A DNA stretch of 64,000 nt from Blastomussa wellsi (GCA_947652115.1 OX393569.1:6666008-6730007), one strand, 5' to 3'; counted from the first letter of the stretch, positions 11,829 to 23,355 are shown. Notes: generated by a model from the sequence alone, not told the origin. Numbers and translations: made by a program.

Positions 11829-12039
11829 ATTGTTTACATGCGGAAGTTTGAGTATTGTATTTTATGTGGAGCGTGTCTAAACGAAAGAGGTCACTGAGAA
11901 ACTTGCTAAAAGTAATTTAAACACTTCGAGTAATTATATATAACATAACTTACAGCAATGCAATAAGATTACGCTTCACCATACAATTCCATAATTTTGA
12001 TGGCATCGAAAAAGGCGGCGGCTGACAAGGGCCCTTTAA
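11798..12039. mobile_element. piggyBac-like MITE with TTAA target duplication
   Basis: Inverted ends AGGGCCCTAGTCAGCC and GGCTGACAAGGGCCCT are flanked on both sides by TTAA, the target and duplication of piggyBac elements. The unit is about 240 bp with no coding capacity. It lies 195 bp after the exon 4a stop codon, so it may fall within the isoform A 3' UTR. Confidence 0.6.
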
Positions 12040-12289
12040 CTGAAACAAAGTGACAAAGCTTTTCTGAGAAAAATATTCTTAGTTAGTAAACCAAAATAAC
12101 CTGTATATTAATAATCTTTCTTTATTCTAGCCAAAATGTTTTAGGTTTGACATCTTAACATACAGCTTTCATTAGTTCTCAGTTGTATGCCGGGGATTGT
12201 CTGATTTCTTTTCTTGATTGTGATATTAAAATGTAGTGTGGCTGCTGTGTATGTACATACAATGGTGTATGTATGTACTTATTTTTAGC

Positions 12290-12295
12290 AATAAA
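12290..12295 (+). promoter_or_regulatory. Candidate polyadenylation signal for 14-3-3 isoform A
   Basis: An AATAAA hexamer lies about 690 bp downstream of the exon 4a stop. It is a plausible 3' end for isoform A transcripts; other AT-rich variants cannot be excluded. Confidence 0.35.
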
Positions 12296-12710
12296 ATATA
12301 TGAACCTTTTGCTTTGATCAAGAGCAGGTACCTGCGTAATTTTAGGTTGATGATAGTGATCGTCTGGTCGCACAAATCCATGACAATTTTGCCTGCTACT
12401 GTAGCAACACTTATGATATAAAACTCTTGGCAGGATACAAAGAAGTTCAATTTTCCAGCTGTGGCCAGGAAGCCAGGACGTACTGGCCCAGAGGTCATTT
12501 CCACTAGCCCGAAAAAAATTCTCATAAGACTGATGAGTTAATGAATGAAAACTTTCAATTTCCCATCGGGCAAGTAAAGGATAAAATCCACTAGCCCGAC
12601 AGCAAAATCCATTAGCCCCAGGCTATCAGACACTAACTTCCTTGTACGCTGCCTTGGTCTCTTTATATATCCTTGCAGACCATAATTATCTTTTTCAAAG
12701 GCACTCACTA

Positions 12711-13306
12711 AGGGGTGGGCCATTTGACTTCTGGGGTGGGGGGTGGAGTTGGGTGATTTGGTACAGATGCAATTTTTTTTCAAACCCTTTCATGCACAGG
12801 AAATTTTTTTTGATGCATATGTGTGCATGATAATTATTCTTTTCTCCAGCTCATAACCAGGGGTTTCAATAAAATTTGAAGTAGGCAGTTGGTTTGAGTA
12901 GAGAACCCGGCTGTTTTTAAATAATCTTTCTTTACTTCAATTTTAGGAAAAAAGTAGCCAATTTTTCCAGGCAAAGTTGAGAGAAGGCAGCCGGTTTGAG
13001 TAGGGTAGCCGGCTGTTTTTAAAGAATATTTCTTTAGTTTCTTCAAAGGAAAAAAGTAGCCAACCTTTCTAGGTAAAGTTGAGCGAAGTAGCCAACACTT
13101 TTAATTTCATCGGCTGTTGGTGCTTATTGAAAGCACTGTACAAAATTAATTTTTTTGGCTTGCTGAACATGTGAGAATTTTTTTGGCACTGGTCGTGTTC
13201 ACAATTTTTTTTTCCCATCACGTGTGCTTGCAGGATATTTTTTTCAAAATCACCCAACCCAACCCCCCCCCCCCCCCCTCCCTCAGAAGTTAAATGGTCT
13301 TCCCCT
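12711..13306. repeat. Inverted-repeat element containing a 102-bp tandem duplication
   Basis: The left end AGGGGTGGGCCATTTGACTT is inverted at the right near 13285-13306 (AAGTTAAATGGTC then CCCCT), and internal GGGTGATTT/AAATCACCC segments also pair. Between the arms a unit of about 102 bp starting AGGCAG is repeated at 12883, 12985 and, partly, 13087. No coding capacity. Confidence 0.5.
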
Positions 13307-15046
13307 GGCTTAGCAGAGGCCCTTAAGCTTGTCATCGAGTCTTTCCTTTAAAAAGTTATGCAATGAGCCAAGAGGACATCCCATCCTCACCTTCTGCCAG
13401 GCATAAAACATACTTTGCTGACAGTTTCAGTCATGAAGTTTTGTCGAATGCACTCATCCAATCTTTGATTACTACTTGTTTGAAGTCTACATCCAATCAG
13501 CATTGCCTTTTTGGCTTAAGTCTCAAGCTGATGCCTTGCAGACTAATCTGCTAAGTTTGTCATTGTTTCTGTACAACCCCATCTCCTTGTGTTTTTTGTG
13601 AACGTGTGTTGGCCTTGAATCTGCTAAAGGCCTTGAAAGGCCTTGAATTTTTTGATGAGTATGGAGAAGTTCTTGAAATCAAATACAGTATTCCCATTGT
13701 TTGCAGAAAAAAAATGGACAACTTACAGTCAATTGCTGTTAGAATGTTACTTTAAATTGATGTTGTCCAACATCTTGGGTTGCCACCTACCTCTCAGAAC
13801 AAGAGCTTCCATTGGTTCTGAAAACAATAGAGGTAGTGCTTACAGAGGCCCGTTTGAAAATAATAGAGGTTCCAGAGGTAGAGGACATAATTGCCTGAGT
13901 AGCTCTTGTTTGATAACGAAGCCCACACAATTTTGCTATCTAACCTTGTTTGAAGTCGGATGGAACTGGTTTTGAAATGTTCAAGTTCTGGCCAAGGCTC
14001 AAGTTCAATCAATTTTTAGTTTTATTATGTTCGATCGAAGAGGTGTTCATTGTGCAAATGTTTGGTTGTGCTCAGTTTGTATTTAATGTTTGGATGAGTT
14101 TGATTATGTTGAATTACAGACCCACCAATTGGATACACAGGGTATGGTCCACTTGCACAAATTCCAACAAAGCTTTCACAAAATTAATTATTTTCACAAA
14201 GTTTGACAAGATAGTCAATATAAATCGTCAAACTGCCTGTCTGAAATAGCATGCATGTTTTCCTTTGCCCAGGATCATATGGAATAAAGGAAAGTGTGAC
14301 AAATAATTGAACTGATAGATGTGGATAGAAGCCTGAATTTCAGATATCCCCTGACCCATGCTCTGAGAAAGGAAGTTTGAAAAAATAGCTGCTTATGCTG
14401 TCTGGTTTTGTCACTACCTGAAAACCACTTGGTGATTTTGATTGGTTGATTTAAAGAAGATCTACATAATTCCCCTATGTGGTACTTAATTTCGCAATTT
14501 TGGCAAGACAGTATTTTTGCAGGGTTTTATTTTTGCAATTTCAATAGGCAAATGTGAAAAAGGGCATTAAATTTCACAATTCAAGCATTCTCAACTTCAT
14601 AAACCAGTTAATAATTTGTGTATTTGTTTTGGATGGCATTATATTAGCGGCTATTTTTCCAGATGTCCTTTCTCAGGAGTGTGCAACCACAGTAGAATGT
14701 CTGAAATTCAAGCTGCCGGGTTTCTGGATAGCAGAACTCTGAAAAAGCTGTTGGTTCACAGATGCTTTTGGAATCTGTAACCTTCCATTCACTTGTTGGA
14801 TGCTTGAACCACTGAGCTACTGAAAACTTAAGTGGTGAGCAATGGTCAATTAATCAATCATTTATTTTGACATGTTTTGTCAAGGAGCTATAAAGCTCAA
14901 AAAATACAAACGTGTATAAACAAATCTATAGTAGTTGCAGCTAAAATACAATATTCTATTTTAATTACAACTAAGTAGATATATAAAAACTAAGCAATAA
15001 ATACATGAGATATAGAAAGCTGACTCCTACTAAGAAATTAAACCAA
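13307..15046. other. Intergenic or intronic sequence between the two 14-3-3 3' exon pairs
   Basis: AT-rich sequence. I looked here for another 14-3-3 exon 1 (AEQAERYD) and exon 2 ([12 protein letters not shown]) and saw neither. Several short open frames have no recognisable motif. Confidence 0.5.
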
Positions 15047-15165
15047 AAACGTGAAGGGAAAAGTATAAGACGCGTTCTAAAAAGCTATAATCTTGGAATT
15101 TACTTTTGAAGTCATTTACTTCACTTAAAAGACGTACTTGAGAGGGCAAACTACTCCATACCTTA
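15047..15165 (-). mobile_element. 3' end fragment of a non-LTR retrotransposon (LINE), antisense
   Basis: Read on the minus strand, this encodes KVWSSLPSQVRLLSEVNDFK and continues SKFQDYSF, the usual C-terminal end of CR1/Jockey-like LINE ORFs. The AT-rich sequence from about 14870 to 15046 may be its 3' UTR. It is 5'-truncated. Confidence 0.5.
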
Positions 15166-15285
15166 GTTAATAAATAAGAGAAAAACTAAAATCAGGTAAT
15201 TCCAAAGTCGAGCCCTGCCCTCTTAGCCCATATGGTGTATACCTATGTTTAAAAAAGTTTCCAATATAAGTAGCTCCCATACCAC

Positions 15286-15906
15286 TTAGCCCATTGACCC
15301 CTACGCTGGCTGTGACAGATGTTGGCCTTTTTTTCTGCTTCTGATGTCATCAGCTTTGACCAAAATTGCAATCCCTTTGAGCATAGTTCGGTAGGAGGGA
15401 AAGAGCTTTCCATTGATACCCGGATGACATTGATTGGGTTAATAGAGCTTGAAGTATGCACGAAAACGCTTAGAAATTTCCGTCAAAAAGTAGGAGGAAA
15501 ATTTCCCTCAATTACTCATGGCTACTCTGTGTTAAGTATTTCCTGTCTGTTGATGTTTTTTGGCAATTCTTGAACCAAAAGCAAGCCCAGAAAAAGGCCA
15601 ACCAGTGCATCAAAAATATACAAAAGAAGGAGAAAGGGAAAGCTAAAATAATAATAATAATAAAGGAAACAAAAAGCCTGAAGAGGTGGGTAACTTTCTC
15701 GTCCAAAAACTCCAAATCTCCAAATTTTGATTTGGGCGAATGCCCAAGCTAAAATGTCCTAAAATGTGATTCTAGTGAAAAACGTGGCATGTCATCATTT
15801 TGCAAATGCATTTTTAAGAGATTTGGAGCAGATTTAGCCTACAACTGACTACAAAATGTCTAAAAAACGTGTTTTTTGCAAAACTCTACAGGAGTCAATG
15901 GGTTAA
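15286..15906. repeat. Dispersed non-coding repeat, copy 3
   Basis: Nearly the same length as the copy at 6029-6611. It shares GATGTCATCAGCTTTGACCA, AGGAGGAAAATTTCCC and the end GGAGTCAATGGGTTAA. The left end CCCATTGACCCC is roughly the inverse of the right end. Non-coding; the short open frames inside are chance. Confidence 0.6.
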
Positions 15907-16160
15907 GCATTGAAAAAACATCAGCACCTGGTTTAAGTCCCTACAATATAGAGGATATTACATGGCCACCTGGAAATACAAAATTTCTCTTTGAGTGTTG
16001 GAAGATACCGTATTCACCTCTGGTAACCCAGTAAAAATTTTCTTGATTATCGCTATCACAGGGTGAAGGGTGGGGAGGGGGTAAATTATCCAATGTCAAA
16101 GAAATGGAATTGATGCAGTTAAATTTTTTTTTTGGGGGGGGGGGGGTTAGCATCAAGTGT

Positions 16161-16600
16161 TTAAAGTGCAGCTAACCTCAAAAATTGTTTTTTGCTAAAA
16201 TAAGCCTTTGCACTAGTTTGAAATGCATTACACCTTCCCTTTCTTCATTTTACCAGATGCTGACTTTTGTAGAATTCATAAGTTAGGAAAAACTGAGTAT
16301 CATTTGTTGCCTGACCGAGTCAGAAGGGGTGTGGGTCTATTCCTGGGTTAACGTCACAACCTGATTCACATGCATATTTACAAAGACTTGATGCGACCTA
16401 AATCAGTTTTTGACATCAGCCTAGGAATAGACCCACGCTCCTTCAGACTCGGTTGTACCACAATTGATGCACTTTTTTTTTTTGTAACTTTTGAATGCTG
16501 TATCAGCTTTGGTAAAAAAGAGAAAGGTGCAGTGTGTTTCAAACTGGTGCAAAGCTTTATTTTAGCGAAAAATCATTTTCGGGGTTAGGTGCACTTTAAG
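16161..16600. repeat. Long foldback element just upstream of exon 3b
   Basis: The left arm starts TTAAAGTGCAGCTAACCTC. The right arm ends GGGGTTAGGTGCACTTTAAG, and pairing continues through GCTAAAATAAGCCTTTGCAC, AGTTTGAAA and the central GGTCTATTCCTGGG / CCTAGGAATAGACC. It is about 440 bp, non-coding, and ends some 225 bp before exon 3b. Confidence 0.6.
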
Positions 16601-16824
16601 ATTTTCCAGATTTCGAGACTGCTGTCCGGTTGAGTGGAATTAGCCATTGAAATGAATGTGCATCATTTCATTTATTTGGAACATGTGCTGGAAGAGTTCA
16701 TTCAGATATATAAATGAAGTCAGTGTTTCATATTTCAGGTTGGGTTGTATGATATAAACAAATACTGCTATGGGCTCTTGATACTAAGCAGAAAGTAGCT
16801 TATGTGCTTTTTGAAATTTTGCAG

Positions 16825-19262
16825 GAAAGGTGATTACCACAGATATGAGGCTGAATTTAGCAAAGATTCAGATAGAAAGACTGCCGCTGAGAAATCGCTG
16901 AAAGCATACAAAGAAGCCTCTGATGTGGCTGAGTTACTAGACCCCACCAATGCCATTCGGCTGGGTTTGGCCCTCAACTTTTCAGTTTTCTATTACGAGA
17001 TCCTCAATTCACCAAAACGAGCATGTCAGCTGGCCAAAGATGCTTTTGACGATGCCATTGACAAAATTGAGAGTCTCGAAGATGGCCAGTACAAGGACAG
17101 CACGCTAATCATGCAACTCCTGAGAGACAATTTGACGCTCTGGACTTCAGACATGCAAGGAGTTGGTAATTGACCAGATTATTAATCTTTCAGATGAATT
17201 CTTCACACCCACTGTGTAACTCTTCATTTCATGGAATCCCAGTCTCTCAAACCACAACTTAATGATAGATTTAAAAGTTTTCCAGCTTGTCTGTGTATAC
17301 AGTGGAACCCTGTTAATATGGTCACATCTACATCTACATCTACATCTACATTTAATAGACAGACCATAATAATTTGGTCGTTAATTAACAGGGTGGCCAT
17401 ATTAACAGGTCAAATTTCATGACTGGACCTAACAGATACATTATTTTGCACTTCTAATCAGCTGTAAATTCTTTTATAAACATCCAAAATGCAGAAACTT
17501 CACTCCATGCATACAATAATAATAAAGGGAACTTTGATGAACATGATAATCAAATAATTGAAAGAAGAACAGACTTGACTGTGTAACATCCTTCTCAAAA
17601 ACAAACGGCCCTGACCATGTTAAGAAAGCATGTTTGATTTGAGCGGCTGTATTTACATTAATTATAAAATTATATTATTATAATTGTAAGGATTATACAG
17701 GTTGGGATTTCAGAATGTGGCCATTGGCCATGTCAACGAGGTGGCCACATTAATGGGGTTTTCTTATAAGAAAATGTAAGGGCATTTCGGCGGGACCCAA
17801 AAATTGATTGTAATACCAAGGTGACCGTAAGGCGGTGTTCCACTGTACTCTGATGGGTCAATTATTCCACTGATGCTCAGTTCATTTTAAAATAATGGTG
17901 TCAAACAAACGCGCACTCAGTGGATACTAAATTTTACTTGTTGGCTTGACTTTGCTGGTTACCATAGCAATAGTAGCTACCACTACCAAAAACTTATAAA
18001 ATAAACTTGGTGACTCCCTCTTTGTGACGCTGGTCATCTCAAACTGTGGCTCTCTCCACCCAGGTGTATAAATGGGTTCCGACAAATTTAAAGTGCCTAA
18101 AGTATAAAGTAACAATCAACTTGAGCTTATTTGAAAGCCTTTTAAAAGTGAGGAAGACTGGTGTGTTGCTTTTTGCGATATCTTATCTCGATCCAGAGAT
18201 ATTGATGTTTTTGTATTATGCAAGTTAGATAACTGATGATGTCATTAGTGGTTCTCTGCAAATAATGAGGCAATGCAGTTGAAACTTGGCACCATTATAA
18301 TTGTACCCTGAGAAATAAACCACATGGGGCCTATTTTGATGGAACCAAGAATGTTGTCATTGCAACATTCTTGGTTCCAGTCTCTTTCCTATGTGAATGT
18401 GTTATTGCCATTTGCGACACTGAATAGAAGTACACAGTCCACATGTCCACTAGGTCTCCTCATTACCATATAGGAAGAGGATGATTGTTAGCAAAGATAA
18501 AAAACAGTAATTGTCACTGCCACGTAATAATAATTATAAGCTGGGATGAAAAGCATTGCCATCGCAACATCAAAATAGGCAGGTGTATTTCTAAAGCTAC
18601 AATACTGGTGCCAAGTTTTAACTGCATTGCCTTATTATTAATTTTGCAGAGGTAGTCTTCATTTTGTGTTTTGACACCATACCGAAACCACTTATGACGT
18701 CATCAGTTATCTAATTTGCATAATACAAAAATATGAATATCTCTGGAACAAAAGACTAAAGGTGTTAAGCAATGACACAAAATTGACCTGAACACTCCAA
18801 AATCACTGTGACAATGCTCCATTAAACCCTTACCCCATTTAAGGACAAAGAAAACGGATGTGGTACCCTCAAACCCCCAAAATGACACCTTATTCAAGGA
18901 AAAAACAAAAACTAAGGAAGATATAACCTGCGATCAGGCATTCTTATTTTATAGCTTGCCATTTATGCACTGAAATTTTAGCTGATACAATTTTGGCACT
19001 CTGCACTATGCAATGACCAAGCCAGGCACCCACACCCCTCTCCACTCCCCCCCCCCCCCCAGCCTCTCTGCTTCTCTCTCTGATGGACCACCAGGCTCAA
19101 AGGCAGACTTTGATACCTTTTACACCACAGCACATGTTCTTTTCTTGCTTTCATATGGGGAAGTGACGTTTTGGGTTTTGATTAAGTGTTGGCTGTTGAT
19201 GTGTTTCAGATGGACCAAAGCAAGATATAGACGTTCAAGATGTCGAGCAAGATGATGCATAG
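16825..19262 (+). CDS. YWHAE: 14-3-3 alternative 3' exon pair (3b/4b), isoform B C-terminal half
   Basis: Two exons, 16825-17165 and 19210-19262, encode a complete C-terminal half of a 14-3-3 protein. The first base completes the split ATG codon left by exon 2 (516-813), exactly as exon 3a does, and the 3b/4b junction has the same phase 1 as 3a/4a. Joined to exons 1-2 the product is 251 aa. Exon 3b keeps the groove Arg-Tyr ([10 protein letters not shown]), [18 protein letters not shown] and [20 protein letters not shown]; exon 4b ends [12 protein letters not shown]. It is closer to canonical epsilon than 3a, except that PTHPIRL reads PTNAIRL. No separate N-terminal exons are visible between 11603 and 16825. 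It could be an alternative splice form (preferred), or a partial gene copy whose own 5' exons were lost. Confidence 0.8.
17300..17845. mobile_element. pogo/Tigger-like MITE with TA target duplication
   Basis: The element begins CAGTGGAACCCTGTTAATA and ends GGCGGTGTTCCACTG, flanked by TA on both sides. CAGTGGAACC ends with a TA duplication are characteristic of the pogo branch of Tc1/mariner. A (CATCTA)n microsatellite lies near 17326-17350. No transposase remains. It sits in the intron between exons 3b and 4b. Confidence 0.65.
18170..18775. repeat. Long foldback repeat
   Basis: The left arm (for example TATTATGCAAGTTAGATAAC, then GGCAATGCAGTTGAAACTTG) is inverted in the right arm (CAAGTTTTAACTGCATTGCC, then GTTATCTAATTTGCATAATA). 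A perfect short hairpin, GGAACCAAGAATGTTG with its complement, lies near 18344-18379. Non-coding. Confidence 0.6.
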
Positions 19263-19552
19263 ACTTGTAATTTGTTACTATAGCTGCCATCTAGAGGTAT
19301 ACTATGCGAATATAGAAAAAGATTCTTATATTCATTGGGAAATATTCCACTGCTATCAAAATTAGTTTTTTGCCGTTGCCCAGTACTGCTATGCAGTACT
19401 TTTTATAAATTATGTTGCAGGCTATATTGTTAGAAAGCTGTATGATTTAATTGAATGATTAGTGCTGAGGACCTCCTAGGGACTTTGCTTTTGAAAATAT
19501 ATATGAAATACAAATGTATCAGTCTGCCATTAATAATACAACATGCGGTATT

Positions 19553-19558
19553 AATAAA
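19553..19558 (+). promoter_or_regulatory. Candidate polyadenylation signal for 14-3-3 isoform B
   Basis: An AATAAA hexamer lies about 290 bp after the exon 4b stop codon, a normal spacing for an animal 3' UTR. Confidence 0.45.
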
Positions 19559-19559
19559 G

Positions 19560-20167
19560 AATACATTATGCTGGACTGCAAAAAAACTGTGTTTCTTTGT
19601 AGCGAAAAGCTACTGGATATTCTTATTTCAGTTATTATAGATTAGTGATACGTTTTGCTTTGTGCCAATCTCTGTCAATTTTCTTTTCAAAATGCATGGC
19701 TTTTCTTTAAATTTGCCTAGCCAGCAAATGCAGGTAGCCGTTCTACCCAACCAGCTGTGAGCAATGCAAGGCCCCTGTCTACAATTTGCACTGCTTGCGC
19801 TGTAGCTTGCAAGAGGCCAGGACAAGGCACTCGTTCTGAGAACTAATGGCACCAGAGACTGTAAACAGTTTAAGCGATTGAAACTGTTTTTGAACGTTTT
19901 CCACACGTGTGGTAACCTCAAACCCAGGTTTTCTCTCTTTTGTGTTTTGATGCATTTTTCAACCATGAATATTGGCCAATGAGTATGCGAGAATTTCTGC
20001 AGTTATGGTAAAAATAGAGCTCGACCTGGTTAACATTAAAAGGTTACCATAAGCTTATGCACCTATCAATGTTAAGCAAGTGTGGGGGGAGGCCGGGCAT
20101 AGGCGGGGCGTTTGAACTGAGCTGAGAGTTTCTGTTCAAATACCCTACCCCAGGGCATTTGTCTAAC
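19560..20167. other. Intergenic, nothing firmly recognised
   Basis: An antisense open frame of 112 codons (19628-19966) has no family signature I recognise, and its composition does not look coding. I leave it uncalled. Confidence 0.4.
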
Positions 20168-20336
20168 ACATCAGCCGTTTTAAAATCCTTTATCGTTAGC
20201 ACGTTTTAAACGGCTGATGTGATTGGACTCCCTTTGTTTGATTTCAGCGAATCAAATCGTGTGTCCCCAGAGCCACTTGTTCCTCGTGCACAGGCCCAGC
20301 CGGCTAAGAGGGACAAGCGGCTCTGGGGACGAGAAT
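20168..20336. repeat. Half copy of the Mutator-like MITE
   Basis: It matches the right half of the element at 6833-7119, from TAAAATCCTT through ACGGCTGATGTGATTGGACT to the end GGCTCTGGGGACGAGAATG. The left arm is missing, so this is a truncated copy. Confidence 0.65.
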
Positions 20337-20814
20337 GTATCACGGGCTATTTTGTTTAGAAATAATAGTGGTTTGATAGGGATATCTATAGGATCATTTG
20401 CTTGAATTTGTTTAAAAAGTCACCCCAGCCGTTTAAACTTTGACGTTAGTAAGGAAGGTGGCTGCCCAGCAGGCACTTTACTGATTAGCACGTCGACTTT
20501 ACTGGCTGAAGAATGATTAAAAACTACACCAAGTACCTACCCGTTTTTTTAGTTCACCGCTGACTTGGTCTTTGTTTTTTTCATTGATCGTGGGCTCAAG
20601 TTTCACGGTCGTTCTCGGCGGAATTTCGGCAATTAGAATTTACTTTTAATTATTCTGAGTAAGCTGTGAAGGCATTTTCACAAATTACTAACCTTAAGCA
20701 CGGCTTTAGGCATGCTTCTTGTACCGCTTGTAACGACATCAGTTTGTTTGTCAGCGGACTTTCGTGATCAGAGTCTGATGCAGCTGAGACAGGTCTTTCC
20801 ACGCGACTGTGTGA

Positions 20815-21131
20815 GAGGCGTAGTGGCCTAATGGTTAATGCGCTGGACTCCGGATCGGACGGTCCAGGTTCGAGCCTCGGCCGGGTCACTGAGCTGTGTG
20901 CTTGGGCAAGACACTTTACTTTCACAGTGCCCCTCTCCAGCCATGTGTATAAATGTCATAAATGGGTACCAGCGAATTTACTGCTGGGGGGTAACCCTGC
21001 GATGGACTAGCATCCCATCCAGGGGGGAGTAGAAATACTCTCAGTCGCTTCATGCTAAGGAAACCGGAATAAGCTCCGGCGGTATGGACCACTAGGCTCG
21101 ACGCAGACTTCGCTTTTGCCTTGCCTTGCCC
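20815..21131 (+). mobile_element. tRNA-derived SINE, near full length
   Basis: The head carries RNA polymerase III promoter boxes: A box TGGCCTAATGG at 20824-20834 and B box GGTTCGAGCC at 20867-20876. The body includes GGGCAAGACACTTTACT, GGGTAACCCTGCGATGGACT and CATCCCATCCAGGGG, and the tail GGAATAAGCTCCGG. Related copies lie at 31493-31737, 40866-41128, 50090-50245 (reverse) and, as a tail only, near 63240-63380. It does not fold as a functional tRNA and is not called a tRNA gene. Confidence 0.75.
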
Positions 21132-21547
21132 ATTAGGAGTATCGACATCATTCTGACAGAACTAATAAGAAAACACCCTGATCGGTTTTGGTGCAAAACT
21201 GGTGCATAAAAAGGCCAATATATCTTTAGTAGATCTGGGCCTCAATGATCGAGACCAAACTTTTCCAGCAGCTAGTCAGGCTCTGGAGAGTAGAACATAG
21301 CGAGAAAAGAAGAAGGAAAAAATTCAGAATGATTCCGCAAAATCGTGGAACTTAATATTCTTGAAATCTAGTTTCAGTGTAGAAACGCGGCTTTATTGAC
21401 TGAGTTCAGGTCGATTTTTCGCTGCAGAATCTCTTGGCCTCTAAAGAGTAAAAACCAGTGTGATGGACTCCTGGATCGGAGCTCCACCTTTAGGCTTGGC
21501 TAATGGTAGTGTAGCAGCTCTCGTAAGCTTGTAATTCTACTGGCAGC

Positions 21548-21708
21548 GGACCCTTTGCATAAATGGCGCCCAAATTTGAATAACAATACTTGATACATCC
21601 TCAGCCTCAAATTCACGTAAAAAATCCTTTGTCTATAAACATCCACATGAGGCTAAGGATGTATCAAGTATTGTTATTCAAATTTGGGCAGCATTTATGC
21701 AAAGGGTC
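21548..21708. repeat. Perfect-hairpin MITE
   Basis: The left arm GACCCTTTGCATAAATG, then CAAATTTGAATAACAATA and CTTGATACATCC, is fully mirrored to the right end at 21708. The loop is only about 40 bp. Confidence 0.65.
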
Positions 21709-22056
21709 TATTGTTTTAGGGGCTAGGGGCATTGTTCCTGTTGTTTGTTCTATTTGTTTTCACGCAGGGTATCGAGCCATTCATGTGAAACCTTACAGGA
21801 GCTACTACATCGCCGTTGGCTAAATCTATATCAACTTTTTTTTAACGAAAAGTGTTGAACTTCTCCTTTGTGGCAGACACTTGTCGAAGGCGCAAATGTA
21901 ATTGCTGGTCACAAATGTAATAAAAGTCACAAGTGTAACAACGATTGGTCACAAGAAATTGCACAACTGCAGTTTAGCGGCCATGTGTGGTAGGTCGTCA
22001 GTGACAAACTTGTTATTGAAATGCTGTTAGTCAGAGTGTTCTTGAGGTTCAGCAGG
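21709..22056. other. Intergenic, nothing recognised
   Basis: Short repeated CACAA(A/G)TGTAA-like words occur near 21895-21945 and again near 22795-22850 and 23225-23260, suggesting old repeat debris. I see no gene. Confidence 0.35.
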
Positions 22057-22163
22057 GGTGGATCCAGTATTTTTCTTAGGAGGGGGTGCACAATGACGTA
22101 ACTGATGGGTGACGTAAGCAGGATACCGACACCCTTGCACCCTCCCCCTAGATCCGCCCCTGT
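22057..22163. repeat. Short foldback MITE (GGATC..CCGCCCCTG type)
   Basis: AGGGGTGGATCCAG and AGGAGGGGGTGCA on the left pair with TGCACCCTCCCCCT and GATCCGCCCCTG on the right. The unit at 24824-24977 belongs to the same family. Confidence 0.55.
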
Positions 22164-23106
22164 TCAGTTAAGCAATGAAACGAATCAAATTGTTTTAAAT
22201 TCCTGCAATTAAACTATTGTTTTTACATAATAGTAACACAGTATTTAGAGAGGATGGCGGCATGAGCCTCGGCTGGTTTCGACGTGGGTACTCTATCACG
22301 ACAGTCTCAGACCGTCTTAAATCTTTCACCAGATTGTCACAGAACTGTATTCAAATAATGAAAATAAATGTTTCAAGCTGCTTCATACCGTCTTGGGCCA
22401 TGTTAGCAAGTTGAAATCGATAATCCGCCTGAAAGTTTTGTGATTTGTATTGTACGATAATCCGCCTAAAGTTTAGTAATTTAGTAACATAGTGAATGAG
22501 TGAATGTAATTTAAATGTTCTGATTATTAAGGTTCCGCAAATCGATTTGTTTATAGTTTTAATCAATGTATTCTTAATCGTTAACTGAACAGTCTCAAAT
22601 GGGGATTTGTTCAATAAAATGTATGTTTCGTTCCATGTTTTTAAATCACAAAAGTCAAGAGAAGAAAGCGAAAAGTAAAATTTCATCAAGTGATCTCAAG
22701 TTGACAGGTGATCAATGTTAACATTTCTGGATCTCCTTGTATACAGATTTCGTTTTTCGTTTGCTTTTTTATCTTCGTCAAGGTTCTTATTACTTTTGTG
22801 AACAACTGTTATTACATTTTTGACCAATTTTTATTACACTTGGACAGGGCGGAAAAACGCTGAAGCACCTTTTTTCATAATTTTTTTTTTTGCGCTGAAC
22901 TTGCCATTTTACAACAAAATTGAAAGGGTTACATTTGTGTTAACATAGGTCAAAACGATATGTTATTTGCTGATCAAAATCTCACCTCTCCCAAAGTACA
23001 GGGCCTTAAATCTCATGGTTCGCATTCACCAAATTTTGGTCCCATTTGAAATTTTGTTCTTTATCCCTTAAAGGGCTTGTATACAAAATATTGAGTTTAC
23101 GTATCC
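22164..23106. other. Intergenic, nothing recognised
   Basis: AT-rich. An antisense open frame at 22351-22689 has no recognisable domain. Confidence 0.4.
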
Positions 23107-23116
23107 ATTGGCGTCC

Positions 23117-23175
23117 AACCTCGTTCCCAGGGCTTTTTCCTTCTTCGTGACGAAAAAGGCCTGGGGACGAGGTTG
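23117..23175. mobile_element. Tiny hairpin element with about 10-bp target duplication, copy 1
   Basis: A 59-bp hairpin beginning AACCTCGTTCCCAGGGC and ending GGGGACGAGGTTG. It is flanked by ATTGGCGTCC (23107-23116) and ATTGGCATCC (23176-23185), a 10-bp direct repeat with one mismatch. See the sister copy at 27754-27829. Confidence 0.65.
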
Positions 23176-23355
23176 ATTGGCATCCTTATAACGGGATGTC
23201 GTATTTCGTTTTTCTGCCCTGTCTTACACTTGTGACCTTTATTACATTTATGGCCAGTTAGTACTCCCCAAGACACCCCAAGCATCTCGAGCCGACCGAT
23301 TTGTCTCATCTATGACGATACGGTACTGCAAGGTACCCAAGTACTGTGGAATATT

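Noticed and set aside
13261..13278. Poly-C and poly-G runs here and near 16130, 19050, 24940, 36360, 37315 and 57550 as possible G-quadruplex regulators.
   Set aside because: They are single homopolymer runs at or near repeat boundaries, with no arrangement of separated G-tracts that would support a specific call.
20815..20890. tRNA gene suggested by A and B boxes.
   Set aside because: No cloverleaf with a proper anticodon arm is apparent, the unit continues into a SINE body, and several dispersed copies exist.
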